This document shows positions 17,232 to 26,094 of a stretch of DNA of 38,834 nt, piece after piece (within the stretch, counting starts at the first letter, position 1; every line of letters starts with the position of its first letter). The DNA lies in the NCBI GenBank assembly GCA_019634055.1, contig JAHQVZ010000093.1, positions 1-38,834 on the forward strand, given 5' to 3'. The DNA comes from Leptolyngbyaceae cyanobacterium MAG.088 (GTDB taxonomy: Bacteria > Cyanobacteriota > Cyanobacteriia > Phormidesmidales > Phormidesmidaceae). The notes under the pieces are model-generated. The model saw only the letters and a program-made list of their open reading frames with translations, ran no database searches and was not told the DNA's origin. The position numbers and the translations under genes were made by a program.

Positions 17232-18386
17232 ATGTCGATTACTAAAAAGCGTCTCAAAGTTTTCTTGTATGGCAACTTTTTTGGAGCTTATCGCTCTGAA
17301 AACTTGGTGAAATACTTGCTAGATAAAGGGTATCGGACTGCTATTGTTGCACCTGAATTTTATTATGAGCGTGGTGAGAAAAAAGATCTATTGACTAAAG
17401 TCATGCGGTTACTCTTCTCTGGTTATTATTTTATTGAGCTATTTATTTATGCTGCCCTGGCTGATGTTGTTTATTTATTGCCACTAAATAGTAGTTTAAT
17501 TCGTCCGGTTGTATGGGCAAGTCGTTTATTTAAAACCAAGCTAGTCGTTGAAATGTATGTGTCAGCTTACGATACGTTAGTACGTGAGCGAAAGGAAATT
17601 GAGAAAGATAGTGCGGCAGCTCAGAAACTGCGAAAAAATGATTCTCTGGCGCTTTCTGCAGCCGATTATGTTGTTCATTTAGCACGCTATGAGTTGAGCT
17701 ACTGGGAGCAACTTTTCGAGATTACTTTGGCAGACGATAAGATTGCGATCGCACCACTTTTCTGTGAACCTAGTTTAACCAAGATGCAACATCAGGCAAA
17801 GCGTGAAGGCTGCTTACGAATTTGTTGGTGGGGCACACTAATTCCAACCCATGGAATGTCAAATATTCTACAAGCTCTGCATCAGCTTCAAAAATCTGGT
17901 ATTGATTTTTCTTGTCAGCTGTTTGGAGCACCGCCCAAGGGTAAAGAATTTCTACTTAAGAAATATCAATCTGAGATTGATTCTCTAGGAATTGCCGAGA
18001 GGGTATCGTTACGTCAAGACTTAAAATTTTCTGATGATACATTGCCACGTTATCTCGTTGACAATTGCGATCTTGCCTTGGGGACATTTGGGAATACGCA
18101 AAAAGCCCAAGCGTCTGTGCCTAATAAGTTAATTGAAGCACTCATTTTAGGGATTCCAGTGTTGACGATGCGTACCCCTGCGCTCGAAGAGTTCTTCACT
18201 CCTGGTGTAGACTTTTGGTCCTGTGAGGCCACTCCAGAAGCAATGGCTGATGCGATTACTAAAATTGATGCCCAGACTGCATATTCAGTTGATTGGCCCA
18301 AAACGCGACAGCAAACCCTGGAAATATTTTGTTTAGATAATTACCGCCGGGCTATTGATCAGAGTCTTAAGGCAATGTCTCAATAA
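17232..18386 (+). CDS. GT4/GT1-like (GT-B fold) glycosyltransferase
   Basis: A 384-residue protein with the GT-B two-domain layout. The N-terminal half begins with a Rossmann-like strand (LKVFLYGNFF) and holds hydrophobic segments (about 60-80) that could associate with the membrane. The C-terminal half has CWWGTLIPTHGMSNILQAL (about 199-217), the usual start of the donor-binding domain, and the E-x7-E type region NKLIEALILGIPVLTMRTPALEEF (about 299-322, quoted in part), typical of retaining GT4 enzymes. It is the last of four glycosyltransferases in one direction, 45 bp after the previous gene, and a ~520-bp spacer follows. Donor and acceptor are unknown. Confidence 0.82.
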   Translation: MSITKKRLKVFLYGNFFGAYRSENLVKYLLDKGYRTAIVAPEFYYERGEKKDLLTKVMRLLFSGYYFIELFIYAALADVVYLLPLNSSLIRPVVWASRLFKTKLVVEMYVSAYDTLVRERKEIEKDSAAAQKLRKNDSLALSAADYVVHLARYELSYWEQLFEITLADDKIAIAPLFCEPSLTKMQHQAKREGCLRICWWGTLIPTHGMSNILQALHQLQKSGIDFSCQLFGAPPKGKEFLLKKYQSEIDSLGIAERVSLRQDLKFSDDTLPRYLVDNCDLALGTFGNTQKAQASVPNKLIEALILGIPVLTMRTPALEEFFTPGVDFWSCEATPEAMADAITKIDAQTAYSVDWPKTRQQTLEIFCLDNYRRAIDQSLKAMSQ

Positions 18387-18909
18387 TAGTTAACGTAAGC
18401 AACTCACGTTGTTCAGTACTGATGAGAAGGCTATAGTCAGACGTTGGATAGTCTAATATTCCGAAATACTCTGCCATAGTAATGTAGTATTTGACAGCTC
18501 ATGCAATACTTTGAAAGTGCTGAAAACCTTCAGTAGCAAGGTCTAATCTGGGAAGCAGTGGCTTAATGCGTGAGGATATCTTTATCTTTGTTATGTAGTA
18601 GTCTGCAAAAGGCTGATTGTCCGAGTGAATGCCTGAAAATGAGTAAAAACAAGTTTTTCTCATTATTTTGTTTAGCTGAGCAGCACACCAATTTGACGTA
18701 ATTTAAGACTGATCGTAACAGGGAAATATGAATTTTTCGTAAACTTTCCTGATGGCTTTTCATCTAAACTTTTGAATCGTCCAGTTTAATCCCTTTGGGT
18801 ATACGGTGAATTTCTTTATCATTTGAGGTAAATAAGAAGTAATACATCTCTGTGTTTTTATTGAGTCTCTAGTGCTTTTCTAGTTGCGTTTAAGAAGTGG
18901 GTGCAGATT
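18387..18909. other. Intergenic region between glycosyltransferase cluster and unknown gene
   Basis: No recognisable gene. A 66-codon minus-strand frame in the middle has no ribosome site or family-like features and I treat it as noise. A TTGACA at 18491-18496 has no suitably spaced -10 partner. No repeat or strong terminator was seen after the last glycosyltransferase. Confidence 0.45.
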
Positions 18910-19491
18910 ATGAGTGTATTTGACAAAGCAGTTCGTAAATTAAAGCGAATTTTTTTGCGTTTTCACCTGGATGAAAAATTATGGTTGCTAGCGCTCGATT
19001 GCCTTCCTCAAAGGTATGTGTTCGCTCTTTGGCATAGGTCTTTGCCTAGAAAACTTGATTTTCATATTCAAAAGGTTGGTGCTACAACCATTAAGTTTCA
19101 GGATGCTCATTTGATTGTGCATTGGTCGGATTTTCCACCTGTTGGTTCAGGTCCTTCTGCATCACTCTATATTCTCCAGCAGGAGGTTATGCGTCTCGAT
19201 TGCTTTGGTGGTGATGATGGTCATATGCACTTTAATCCTGAGCAATGCTATCTAATTAATCGTTTAGATAAATCTACAATCCCTAGAATCTATTTCCCTG
19301 CAGGTAGTCGTCAGGACCATATTGCGAGGGCAACGTTTGAACTCAAGTACAATTTTCATACGGCCTTAGCGACCAACGTATTGCTTGAAATTCAGAATTA
19401 TCCTTTGGATGCTAACCAATTGGCTGCTGCCGCCGATGATATGCATCGCCTCATGACTGAAATGTTGGTCAAGGATTTGGTGGCGGTGTAA
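18910..19491 (+). CDS. Hypothetical protein, about 193 aa
   Basis: I do not recognise this protein. It has a basic N-terminal helix (FDKAVRKLKRIFLRFHLDEK), a central part rich in aromatic and Gly residues (LIVHWSDFPPVGSGPSASLYI, in part; then FGGDDGHMHFNPEQ), and a mostly helical C-terminus. There is no signal peptide or TM segment. The start could be this ATG or an in-frame GTG three codons upstream; neither has a clear ribosome site. It lies between the glycosyltransferase operon and the megasynthase, all in one direction, so a role in the same surface-molecule pathway is possible but unproven. Confidence 0.7.
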   Translation: MSVFDKAVRKLKRIFLRFHLDEKLWLLALDCLPQRYVFALWHRSLPRKLDFHIQKVGATTIKFQDAHLIVHWSDFPPVGSGPSASLYILQQEVMRLDCFGGDDGHMHFNPEQCYLINRLDKSTIPRIYFPAGSRQDHIARATFELKYNFHTALATNVLLEIQNYPLDANQLAAAADDMHRLMTEMLVKDLVAV

Positions 19492-19560
19492 GGGCCATCT
19501 TATAAATTGGGTGCTTTCTCATTAAGGGTGAGTATTATTTGATACAAATTATGGCTGCCT

Positions 19561-19777
19561 ATGGTGGTTAACAATATCTACCTTTTCAAGGGTCATGGGT
19601 TTGGTGCATTCTTATTGGCTAATGGTGTAAGCGTTATTTTCACACTTGTAGGGCTGATATCACGAAGGTATCGCTAAGAAGTTTGGTGATGTGCTGTTGA
19701 AGGTTAGGGCTAACAAGGATATTGTTCTTGCTGGGCTTGCTGGGTGCATGTTGCATGTATTTTTCGGTGTATTTTAA
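19561..19777 (+). pseudogene. Possible frameshifted small membrane protein gene
   Basis: Two short frames abut with a +1 shift. The first (ATG at 19561, 38 codons) encodes a hydrophobic stretch GFGAFLLANGVSVIFTLVGLI. The second, open from about 19659 to a TAA at 19775-19777, encodes GIAKKFGDVLLKVRANKD followed by VLAGLAGCMLHVFFGVF. Read together they resemble a ~70-residue protein with two hydrophobic segments and a basic loop between them. I know no family for it. The evidence is protein-like composition only; it could be chance. It ends 15 bp before the megasynthase start. Confidence 0.28.
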
Positions 19778-19792
19778 GTTTTTCAAGACAAC

Positions 19793-22700
19793 ATGGGTTC
19801 TCAATCTTCTGTACTTGAGTATCAGTTAATGGCTGCTTTTCTGAAGCAGGAGTCTATTGTTGATTGCGTTGTTCGTTTTCAACATCGTGAACCGCCTTTA
19901 CAACCAGTGATTGTTGCTTATGTTGTGATTTTAGGGATCTTTAGTGAGCAGCGTCTTAAGGCCCATTTACAAGCAGAGTTTCCCGATGAGCTTGTTGCTA
20001 GTCTACGTATTGTGCCTATTAACCATATTCCTCTGACAGATGCGGGCGAGATTGATCATGTGGCACTGGCAAAACTTCCCCTATTCGATGCAGATCTGTT
20101 GGAGTGTTGGCAGCGCTATTGGGTATCTAAGCCTGAGGTAGAACAGGTGGCGATGAGCGTAGAGGCGAATGCTGGTAGTTTAGATATTTTGCATCTTTCA
20201 GATATGTTGCCAGATATGCAACCTGTTCAACGGTTGTTGTCTGAGCTGCCTAGGAGGGTAGATGAGCCTGCATCGTCTGAGTCGTCAGTGGTGGTCGCTG
20301 CGCACTCTGACGTTTTAGCCATTGCTAAAGGTCCTGCTTTGCACTTGGATGAAGCATTGCCTCTGAATCTAGCTATATCTTTGCGTCGCACGGCTCAGGC
20401 ATGCCCTTTACAAGGTATTACTTACATTCAGAATGATGACACTCATCGGGTTCAACGTTATCCTGCGCTGTTATCTCGGGCAGAAAGTATTTTGTTTGGC
20501 CTGCAACAGTTGGCTTTAGCACCTAAAGCGAAGATAATTTTTCAGTTTGATGAGAATCAGGACTATATTCCTGCTTTTTGGGCTTGTATGTTGGGAGGGT
20601 TTGTTCCTGTCCCAGTTGCGATCGCACCTATCCATGAAGCAGGTAATCCAGTTGTTCAAAAGCTATGTAATATCTGGCAGCAGTTAGAGAAACCACTCAT
20701 TTTTACGAATAAGCGAGTGGGTAGTCAATTGACAAAGCTCAGTGTCGATCTGAATCTTGATGGCTTCCAGATTCAAACCCTGGAAACATTGCCAGAACAG
20801 GGTAATATCGCACCTACCAGCGAAATGGATCCGGCGGGTTATCACAGTCATCCTGATGATCTAGCCGTGTTGTTATTTACATCAGGCAGTACAGGACAAC
20901 CCAAAGGCGTGGGACTTACCCACCACAATATCTTAAGTAATGTGGCCGCCAGTGCCCAGGTGAATAATTTTACCAGTCAGGATATTTCCCTTAACTGGTT
21001 GCGTTTAGATCATGTGGGTAGCCTGGTGAGATGTTCTATTCGGGATGTATATGTAGGGTCTCATCAAATTCATGCTCCAGCTGAACTAGTCTTAGAAAAT
21101 CCGCTGACGCTGCTTGATTGGATTGAACGCTATCGAGTCACCTTTGCCTGGGCACCTAACTTTGCACTAGGGTTAATGAATGATCGTGCCAGTGACATTC
21201 AGCAGCGCCAATGGGATTTGTCGTCATTGAAGTCAATGCTGAGTGTGGCTGAGGCGATTGTTCCAAAAACCGCACAGCGTTTTGTTACTCTCTTCTCACC
21301 CTTTGGTTTAACCCCAGAGAAAATGCATGCCGCTTGGGGCATGTCTGAAACCTGTGCAGCTGTAACGTTTTCTCATAATTATTTATGTTCTTTGTCTGCT
21401 GAGGCGACTGCAGTGGAGGTCGGTGCTCCAACGGCAGGGTTTCAAATGCGAATTGTAGATGCTCAAGATAATGTCTTGTCAGAAAACGCAACGGGCCGTT
21501 TACAAATTAAAGGTCCTATGGTGCTCTCCGGGTATTATCAAAATCCTAGTCTCAATCAAGAGGCCTTTACCCAGGATGGATGGTTTAAGACAGGGGATCT
21601 TGGGTATTTAAATAATGGCCGACTAACGGTTACTGGTCGTGAGAAAGACATTATTATTATTAACGGTCTCAACCATTACTGCTATGAGATTGAGTCTCTT
21701 GTGGAGACCCTTGATAGTGTAGAGATTTCTTATACGGTTGCCTGTGGAATTCGTCAGGTGGGGCAAAACACTGATTTATTGCTTATTTTCTTTAATCCGA
21801 CGGAGAGTGATGACACTTGCCTAGGGCAGCTCTTGCGAAAAATTCGAAGTCAAGTAGTTCGTGCTCTTGGTATTAGCCCAGACTTTTTGGTCCCTGTGCA
21901 GAAGCACGAAGTTCCTAAGACATCTATTGGAAAGTTGCAGCGCTTAAAGCTTAAACAACAATTTGAAGCCGGTCATTTTGACGAACGACTGAAACAGATA
22001 GATCTATTATTGGCTAATGATAAGACTCTGCCTGATTGGTTTTATGAGAAAGTTTGGCTATCTAAGATTAGTCCTCCTCTGCTAAAACAACTTGTCGGCA
22101 ACACGATTATTTTTACGGATGACTTGGGCTTAGGCGAGATTCTGGCGCAGAAATTATCAGGGCAGGGGGTTCAGTGCTTTTTAGTACAGCCAGGGCCTGA
22201 ATTTAAGCAATTAACACCCAATCGATATGAGATTAATCCGCAGAACTCTGATGACTATCGTCAGTTATTGACTGTTTTCTTGGAGCAGCATCAGTCAGTG
22301 ACGCAAATTCTTCATCTTTGGCAATATCGCGAGTGGACGCCTGTTGAGTCCTTGGCAAGGCTAGAGGAAGATCAATTAAGTGGTTTGTACAGTATCTTAT
22401 GGCTAGTACAGGCATTAGCTGATTGCCAAGCAGCTACTAGCGCTGCTGACTCTATGCGCTTGCAAGTAGTGGCTAACAATGTACAGGCAACGGTCCCCCA
22501 TGAGTCAGTTGCCTATGAAAAAAGTCCACTTTTGGGCCTAATTAAGACTTTTCCTAAAGAGATTCCCTGGTTGGACTGTCGTCACCTTGATTTAGAGCTG
22601 ACCACAGTGGAAGAGAATGCCGCTTATGTATGGGATGAGCTTCAGGTATTACAAGCAGAACGCGAGGTTGTGGTTCGGCGTGGTGTGAGGCGAGTTCCGC

Positions 22701-25048
22701 GCTTAAGGTCTGCACAGTTAGTGGGGCAAACGACCCAGGATATTCCGCTTCAGACCGGGGGCCTATATCTTATTAGCGGTGGATTAGGGGGAGTCGCATT
22801 TGAAATTGCTCAATATCTGATGCGTCATCATCAGGCTCATTTGTTACTGTTAGGCCGTTCTCCCCTGCCTAATCGATCAGAATGGCCATCTTATTTAGAC
22901 ACTGATGATAAAGTAGCAACTCAGATTCGTAATCTGATGACCCTAGAAGCTATTAATTGCGATCGCGTTTGCTATAAGGCAGTTGATATCTGTGATTTTG
23001 AGCAGCTAGCAGCCACGGTTAATGATGTACAAGCTTCCTGGCAATTGTCCTTAAACGGTATTTTTCATCTAGCAGGTATTGCTCCAGAAAGAGTATTGCT
23101 ACAAGAGAATCAGGTGTCACTAGCAGCCACATTACAGCCAAAAATGCAAGGAACATGGTGTTTACATCAGTTGGCAAAACGTCAGCCAGATTGTCTTTTT
23201 GTGAGCCTATCATCTGTGACCAATTTATTTGGTGGTGCTACGGTTGGAGGCTATGCAGTTGCCAATAGCTTTTTAGAAAGCTTCAGTCAATACCAGCGAG
23301 TAGATGCGAACCTGCAAAGTTATTGTTTGGGGTCTAGTACCTGGTCACAAATTGGCGTCAATAAAGGCTATCAGGGGACGGATGTCCGCCGCGCTCAGGG
23401 ACAGATGGCCATGTCAGCCCAACAAGGATTGAATTCTTTGTTGATTGCTCTGAAATATCGTAAACAGCAATTAATTTTTGGTCTGGATGGCACTAAGCCA
23501 ACTATTCAATGCTATCAAAATGAATCTTTGACATTGATGCATCAGCTTAAGGCCTATGGAACTCTGTCTGCCTCTGCCCAAACCTCAGTTATGGAAACCG
23601 CATCTCTGGTAGATAGTCGGTTTGGTACGACAAGTCAGTGCGCATTTACAGTGTTGTCTAAACTTCCCTTAACAATTTCAGGTGAACTGGATCGTGAACA
23701 ACTCGAAATTCTAGTGAAAGGAAGCAGTCCTAGCCAAGTTCTACCGAGTAACCCAACTGAGCAAGCATTAGCCGACATTTGGTGCGATGTTTTAGATGTA
23801 GATGCTGTTGGCATTCATGATAACTTTTTTGAGTTAGGCGGTACGTCTATTTTGGCGGCACGACTTTTTTTGAAAATTGAACAATCATTTGGTCGCATGT
23901 TGCCGTTAGCAACCTTGTTTGAATCATCTACGATAGAGCAACTTGCAACAGTTTTAAGTCAGTCAGACGGGACCCATGATTGGTCTTCACTAGTCCCTAT
24001 TCGTAGGCAAGGGCACAAGAAACCTTTCTTTCTTGTGCATGCTGGCTTTGGCGATGTGGTGACTTTCGAAACCCTGGTGCGATGCCTTAAGAACGATCGG
24101 CCTTTTTATGCCTTGCGTCCAGTTGATTTAGACGGTGTGAGTGAGCCATTAGAGACAATTGAGGCGATGGCCGCCCACTACGTTACTGAATTATTGCAGC
24201 ATCAGCCCCAAGGACCGTACTTAATAGGTGGTCAGTGTACCGGAGGAGTTGTTGCCTATGAAATGGCTCAGCAGTTGAGGCAACAGGGGCATGAAATAGA
24301 GCTTTTAGGATTGTTTGACACCACCTTTCCAGAGTACAAAAATTATTGGCTACCTCGGGTAAGATATTATTTCCATAAACCTGCTTTTAAGCCAGGTCCG
24401 CTAGATTTTTGGCATAACGCTTCCTTAGCACTTTACTGGTGGCGTAGACTTGGCTATGCTATCGAATTTTACTCACGTAGGATACCTAAAACGCAATTTT
24501 CCCCATGGTTTCTTGCTAGGGTTCAAGGGTATGCAGAAAGACTACTGAAAGTCTTTAATCGTCAGACCGGTTTAGAAAACAAGAAGCCGCAACGTTTAAC
24601 AGAATCTGCCCGGACGTCTCAATCTGATGAAATCACGAATGAAGACGCCCCACAATCCAGTGCCAATGACCCTGTTTCGAGTCTGTCAAGTTCAGCCATT
24701 GCCTCAAAGGACGTAGAGCAACGTAATGCGTATATTAAAGATCGATTTTTTGAGGTGTTTTTACGGGCTCAATCTGTGTACACACCTCAGCCATATGATG
24801 GGAATGTTGATTTTTTCTTGTCAACTATGGACACGTATGTGCCAACTGCAAGACCCTATTCTCTTGCTTCCTTTAGAGCAAGGAATCCAGTAACTGATAT
24901 GAAGGATCTTCTCTGGGGATGGGATACATGTGTAGAGCATGAATTTAGAGTGCATGCGTTTGAAAGTCCACATCAAGAGATGTTGGATGAACCGTATGTT
25001 GAGCGTTTGGTGGAAAAACTTCAACCTATTCTTGATCGCTATTCTTAA
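19793..25048 (+). CDS. Adenylation-ketoreductase-carrier-thioesterase megasynthase (NRPS/PKS-like)
   Basis: A 1751-residue enzyme. Residues ~15-97 look like a detached adenylation C-terminal subdomain (IPLTDAGEIDHVAL, with Glu where the catalytic Lys is expected). Residues ~185-725 are an adenylation/acyl-AMP ligase domain: LLFTSGSTGQPKG (~360), WGMSETCAA, GWFKTGDLG (~595), and a terminal TSIGKLQRLK with Lys (~712). Residues ~740-1225 are a ketoreductase with NADPH loop SGGLGGV (~993) and SLSS/YAVAN catalytic residues (~1153). A carrier domain (~1310-1385) has Ser in ELGGTS (~1351). Residues ~1400-1745 are a thioesterase with GGQCTGG (Cys nucleophile, ~1481) and His near 1726. No condensation or ketosynthase domain is present. 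A-KR-carrier order suggests activation of an alpha-keto acid and reduction to a hydroxy acid, as in AerA-type loading modules; the substrate is inferred. Confidence 0.9.
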   Translation: MGSQSSVLEYQLMAAFLKQESIVDCVVRFQHREPPLQPVIVAYVVILGIFSEQRLKAHLQAEFPDELVASLRIVPINHIPLTDAGEIDHVALAKLPLFDADLLECWQRYWVSKPEVEQVAMSVEANAGSLDILHLSDMLPDMQPVQRLLSELPRRVDEPASSESSVVVAAHSDVLAIAKGPALHLDEALPLNLAISLRRTAQACPLQGITYIQNDDTHRVQRYPALLSRAESILFGLQQLALAPKAKIIFQFDENQDYIPAFWACMLGGFVPVPVAIAPIHEAGNPVVQKLCNIWQQLEKPLIFTNKRVGSQLTKLSVDLNLDGFQIQTLETLPEQGNIAPTSEMDPAGYHSHPDDLAVLLFTSGSTGQPKGVGLTHHNILSNVAASAQVNNFTSQDISLNWLRLDHVGSLVRCSIRDVYVGSHQIHAPAELVLENPLTLLDWIERYRVTFAWAPNFALGLMNDRASDIQQRQWDLSSLKSMLSVAEAIVPKTAQRFVTLFSPFGLTPEKMHAAWGMSETCAAVTFSHNYLCSLSAEATAVEVGAPTAGFQMRIVDAQDNVLSENATGRLQIKGPMVLSGYYQNPSLNQEAFTQDGWFKTGDLGYLNNGRLTVTGREKDIIIINGLNHYCYEIESLVETLDSVEISYTVACGIRQVGQNTDLLLIFFNPTESDDTCLGQLLRKIRSQVVRALGISPDFLVPVQKHEVPKTSIGKLQRLKLKQQFEAGHFDERLKQIDLLLANDKTLPDWFYEKVWLSKISPPLLKQLVGNTIIFTDDLGLGEILAQKLSGQGVQCFLVQPGPEFKQLTPNRYEINPQNSDDYRQLLTVFLEQHQSVTQILHLWQYREWTPVESLARLEEDQLSGLYSILWLVQALADCQAATSAADSMRLQVVANNVQATVPHESVAYEKSPLLGLIKTFPKEIPWLDCRHLDLELTTVEENAAYVWDELQVLQAEREVVVRRGVRRVPRLRSAQLVGQTTQDIPLQTGGLYLISGGLGGVAFEIAQYLMRHHQAHLLLLGRSPLPNRSEWPSYLDTDDKVATQIRNLMTLEAINCDRVCYKAVDICDFEQLAATVNDVQASWQLSLNGIFHLAGIAPERVLLQENQVSLAATLQPKMQGTWCLHQLAKRQPDCLFVSLSSVTNLFGGATVGGYAVANSFLESFSQYQRVDANLQSYCLGSSTWSQIGVNKGYQGTDVRRAQGQMAMSAQQGLNSLLIALKYRKQQLIFGLDGTKPTIQCYQNESLTLMHQLKAYGTLSASAQTSVMETASLVDSRFGTTSQCAFTVLSKLPLTISGELDREQLEILVKGSSPSQVLPSNPTEQALADIWCDVLDVDAVGIHDNFFELGGTSILAARLFLKIEQSFGRMLPLATLFESSTIEQLATVLSQSDGTHDWSSLVPIRRQGHKKPFFLVHAGFGDVVTFETLVRCLKNDRPFYALRPVDLDGVSEPLETIEAMAAHYVTELLQHQPQGPYLIGGQCTGGVVAYEMAQQLRQQGHEIELLGLFDTTFPEYKNYWLPRVRYYFHKPAFKPGPLDFWHNASLALYWWRRLGYAIEFYSRRIPKTQFSPWFLARVQGYAERLLKVFNRQTGLENKKPQRLTESARTSQSDEITNEDAPQSSANDPVSSLSSSAIASKDVEQRNAYIKDRFFEVFLRAQSVYTPQPYDGNVDFFLSTMDTYVPTARPYSLASFRARNPVTDMKDLLWGWDTCVEHEFRVHAFESPHQEMLDEPYVERLVEKLQPILDRYS

Positions 25049-25107
25049 AGTCTGGGTTGTTAGACGTAGTATTTAATTAGGCTCTTAACTATAACTTGTC
25101 AGACGAT

Positions 25108-26016
25108 TTAACAGGTTTCAGCTACCTCAATTAAGTGATCTATACAATTCTGGTATGTACGATAAACTAATTCTTTTTCTTCTTGATTAAAGATATGAGT
25201 GTGTTCCTTATGAGTATTCTGTGGACGTAATATTTTTCCTGATTTCAGAACGTTTGAAGGATCTCCATATCTAAGAGATCCCGTAGTTTTAGAAACTTTA
25301 TATTCCTCAAAAAAAGCAGTTTTGGTGTCTAAAAATGATTGAAATCTTTGAAGAGACACTTCTGTCTGATACAGTAAGGCTTCGTATTGTATAAATAAAC
25401 AACGATGCTTATCATCAATTGTTTGGGCTGTCTTTTGTAAGAAGTTTAAGCGTTCTTGATAGTACTCGAACCAGTGATCAAAATAGTTATATTCTTGGAG
25501 AAGAGGATAGTTTTTACCTAATTGGGCAACACTTTTGAATGAAGCCTCTGGATCTCGTAATAAAAAGATGAATTTAGTGTTTTTGTCTTTGAGAATCTCC
25601 TCTGAGATATCATGATTTCTAACGATCTTGTCCATAACATAGCTGGCATTTTTAAAGTCAAAAGAATTTTGGATGACAGCTGTTCTATAAATAAGATGTT
25701 CTAAATCTTGGCAATTCGAATAGGCACAATGACTTTCGCCAAAGCCTTCAATTTCAGAATTGCTGTTGAGCAAATGGACCAGTAAAGAAGAGCCAGAGCG
25801 CATTGGTGATAATACGAACAAGTACTTTAGAGGATGACTGCGCTTGCTCAGTTGATATTGAAAATATGGTCTTAAAAGCTTATGGCTGTAAAACTCGAAT
25901 GAAGCTTTTATGGTTTTTTTGACAAAATTAGAACGTGGGCTGTTGGCCAAGAATAAATGTACTCTTTCAGTCATTCGAATTCGAATATCTGACGTTCGCG
26001 TTCTTGTCGTGCTCAT
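25108..26016 (-). CDS. Sulfotransferase family protein
   Basis: About 302 residues from this ATG; an in-frame TTG 42 bp upstream would add 14. The PAPS 5'-phosphosulfate loop is LSPMRSGSSLLVHLL and the 3'-phosphate motif is FIFLLRDPEASFKSV about 75 residues later. These two motifs at this spacing define cytosolic-type sulfotransferases that move sulfate from PAPS to hydroxyl groups of sugars or lipids. Neither start has a clear ribosome site. It is the last gene of a three-gene minus-strand unit and converges with the megasynthase gene, their stops being 60 bp apart. Sulfation of the polysaccharide or megasynthase product is a reasonable guess. No HIP1 site was seen across this unit. Confidence 0.82.
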   Translation of the reverse strand: MSTTRTRTSDIRIRMTERVHLFLANSPRSNFVKKTIKASFEFYSHKLLRPYFQYQLSKRSHPLKYLFVLSPMRSGSSLLVHLLNSNSEIEGFGESHCAYSNCQDLEHLIYRTAVIQNSFDFKNASYVMDKIVRNHDISEEILKDKNTKFIFLLRDPEASFKSVAQLGKNYPLLQEYNYFDHWFEYYQERLNFLQKTAQTIDDKHRCLFIQYEALLYQTEVSLQRFQSFLDTKTAFFEEYKVSKTTGSLRYGDPSNVLKSGKILRPQNTHKEHTHIFNQEEKELVYRTYQNCIDHLIEVAETC

Positions 26017-26094
26017 AGCATTTTTCAGTGAGTATGCGGACTCATATGTAAGTCTCAACCATATATCGTCAGCTTACGTTTCTCCTTTGTGCCT

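Noticed and set aside
18563-18763. 66-codon minus-strand frame
   Set aside because: No ribosome site, no family pattern, isolated in a spacer; length is within chance.
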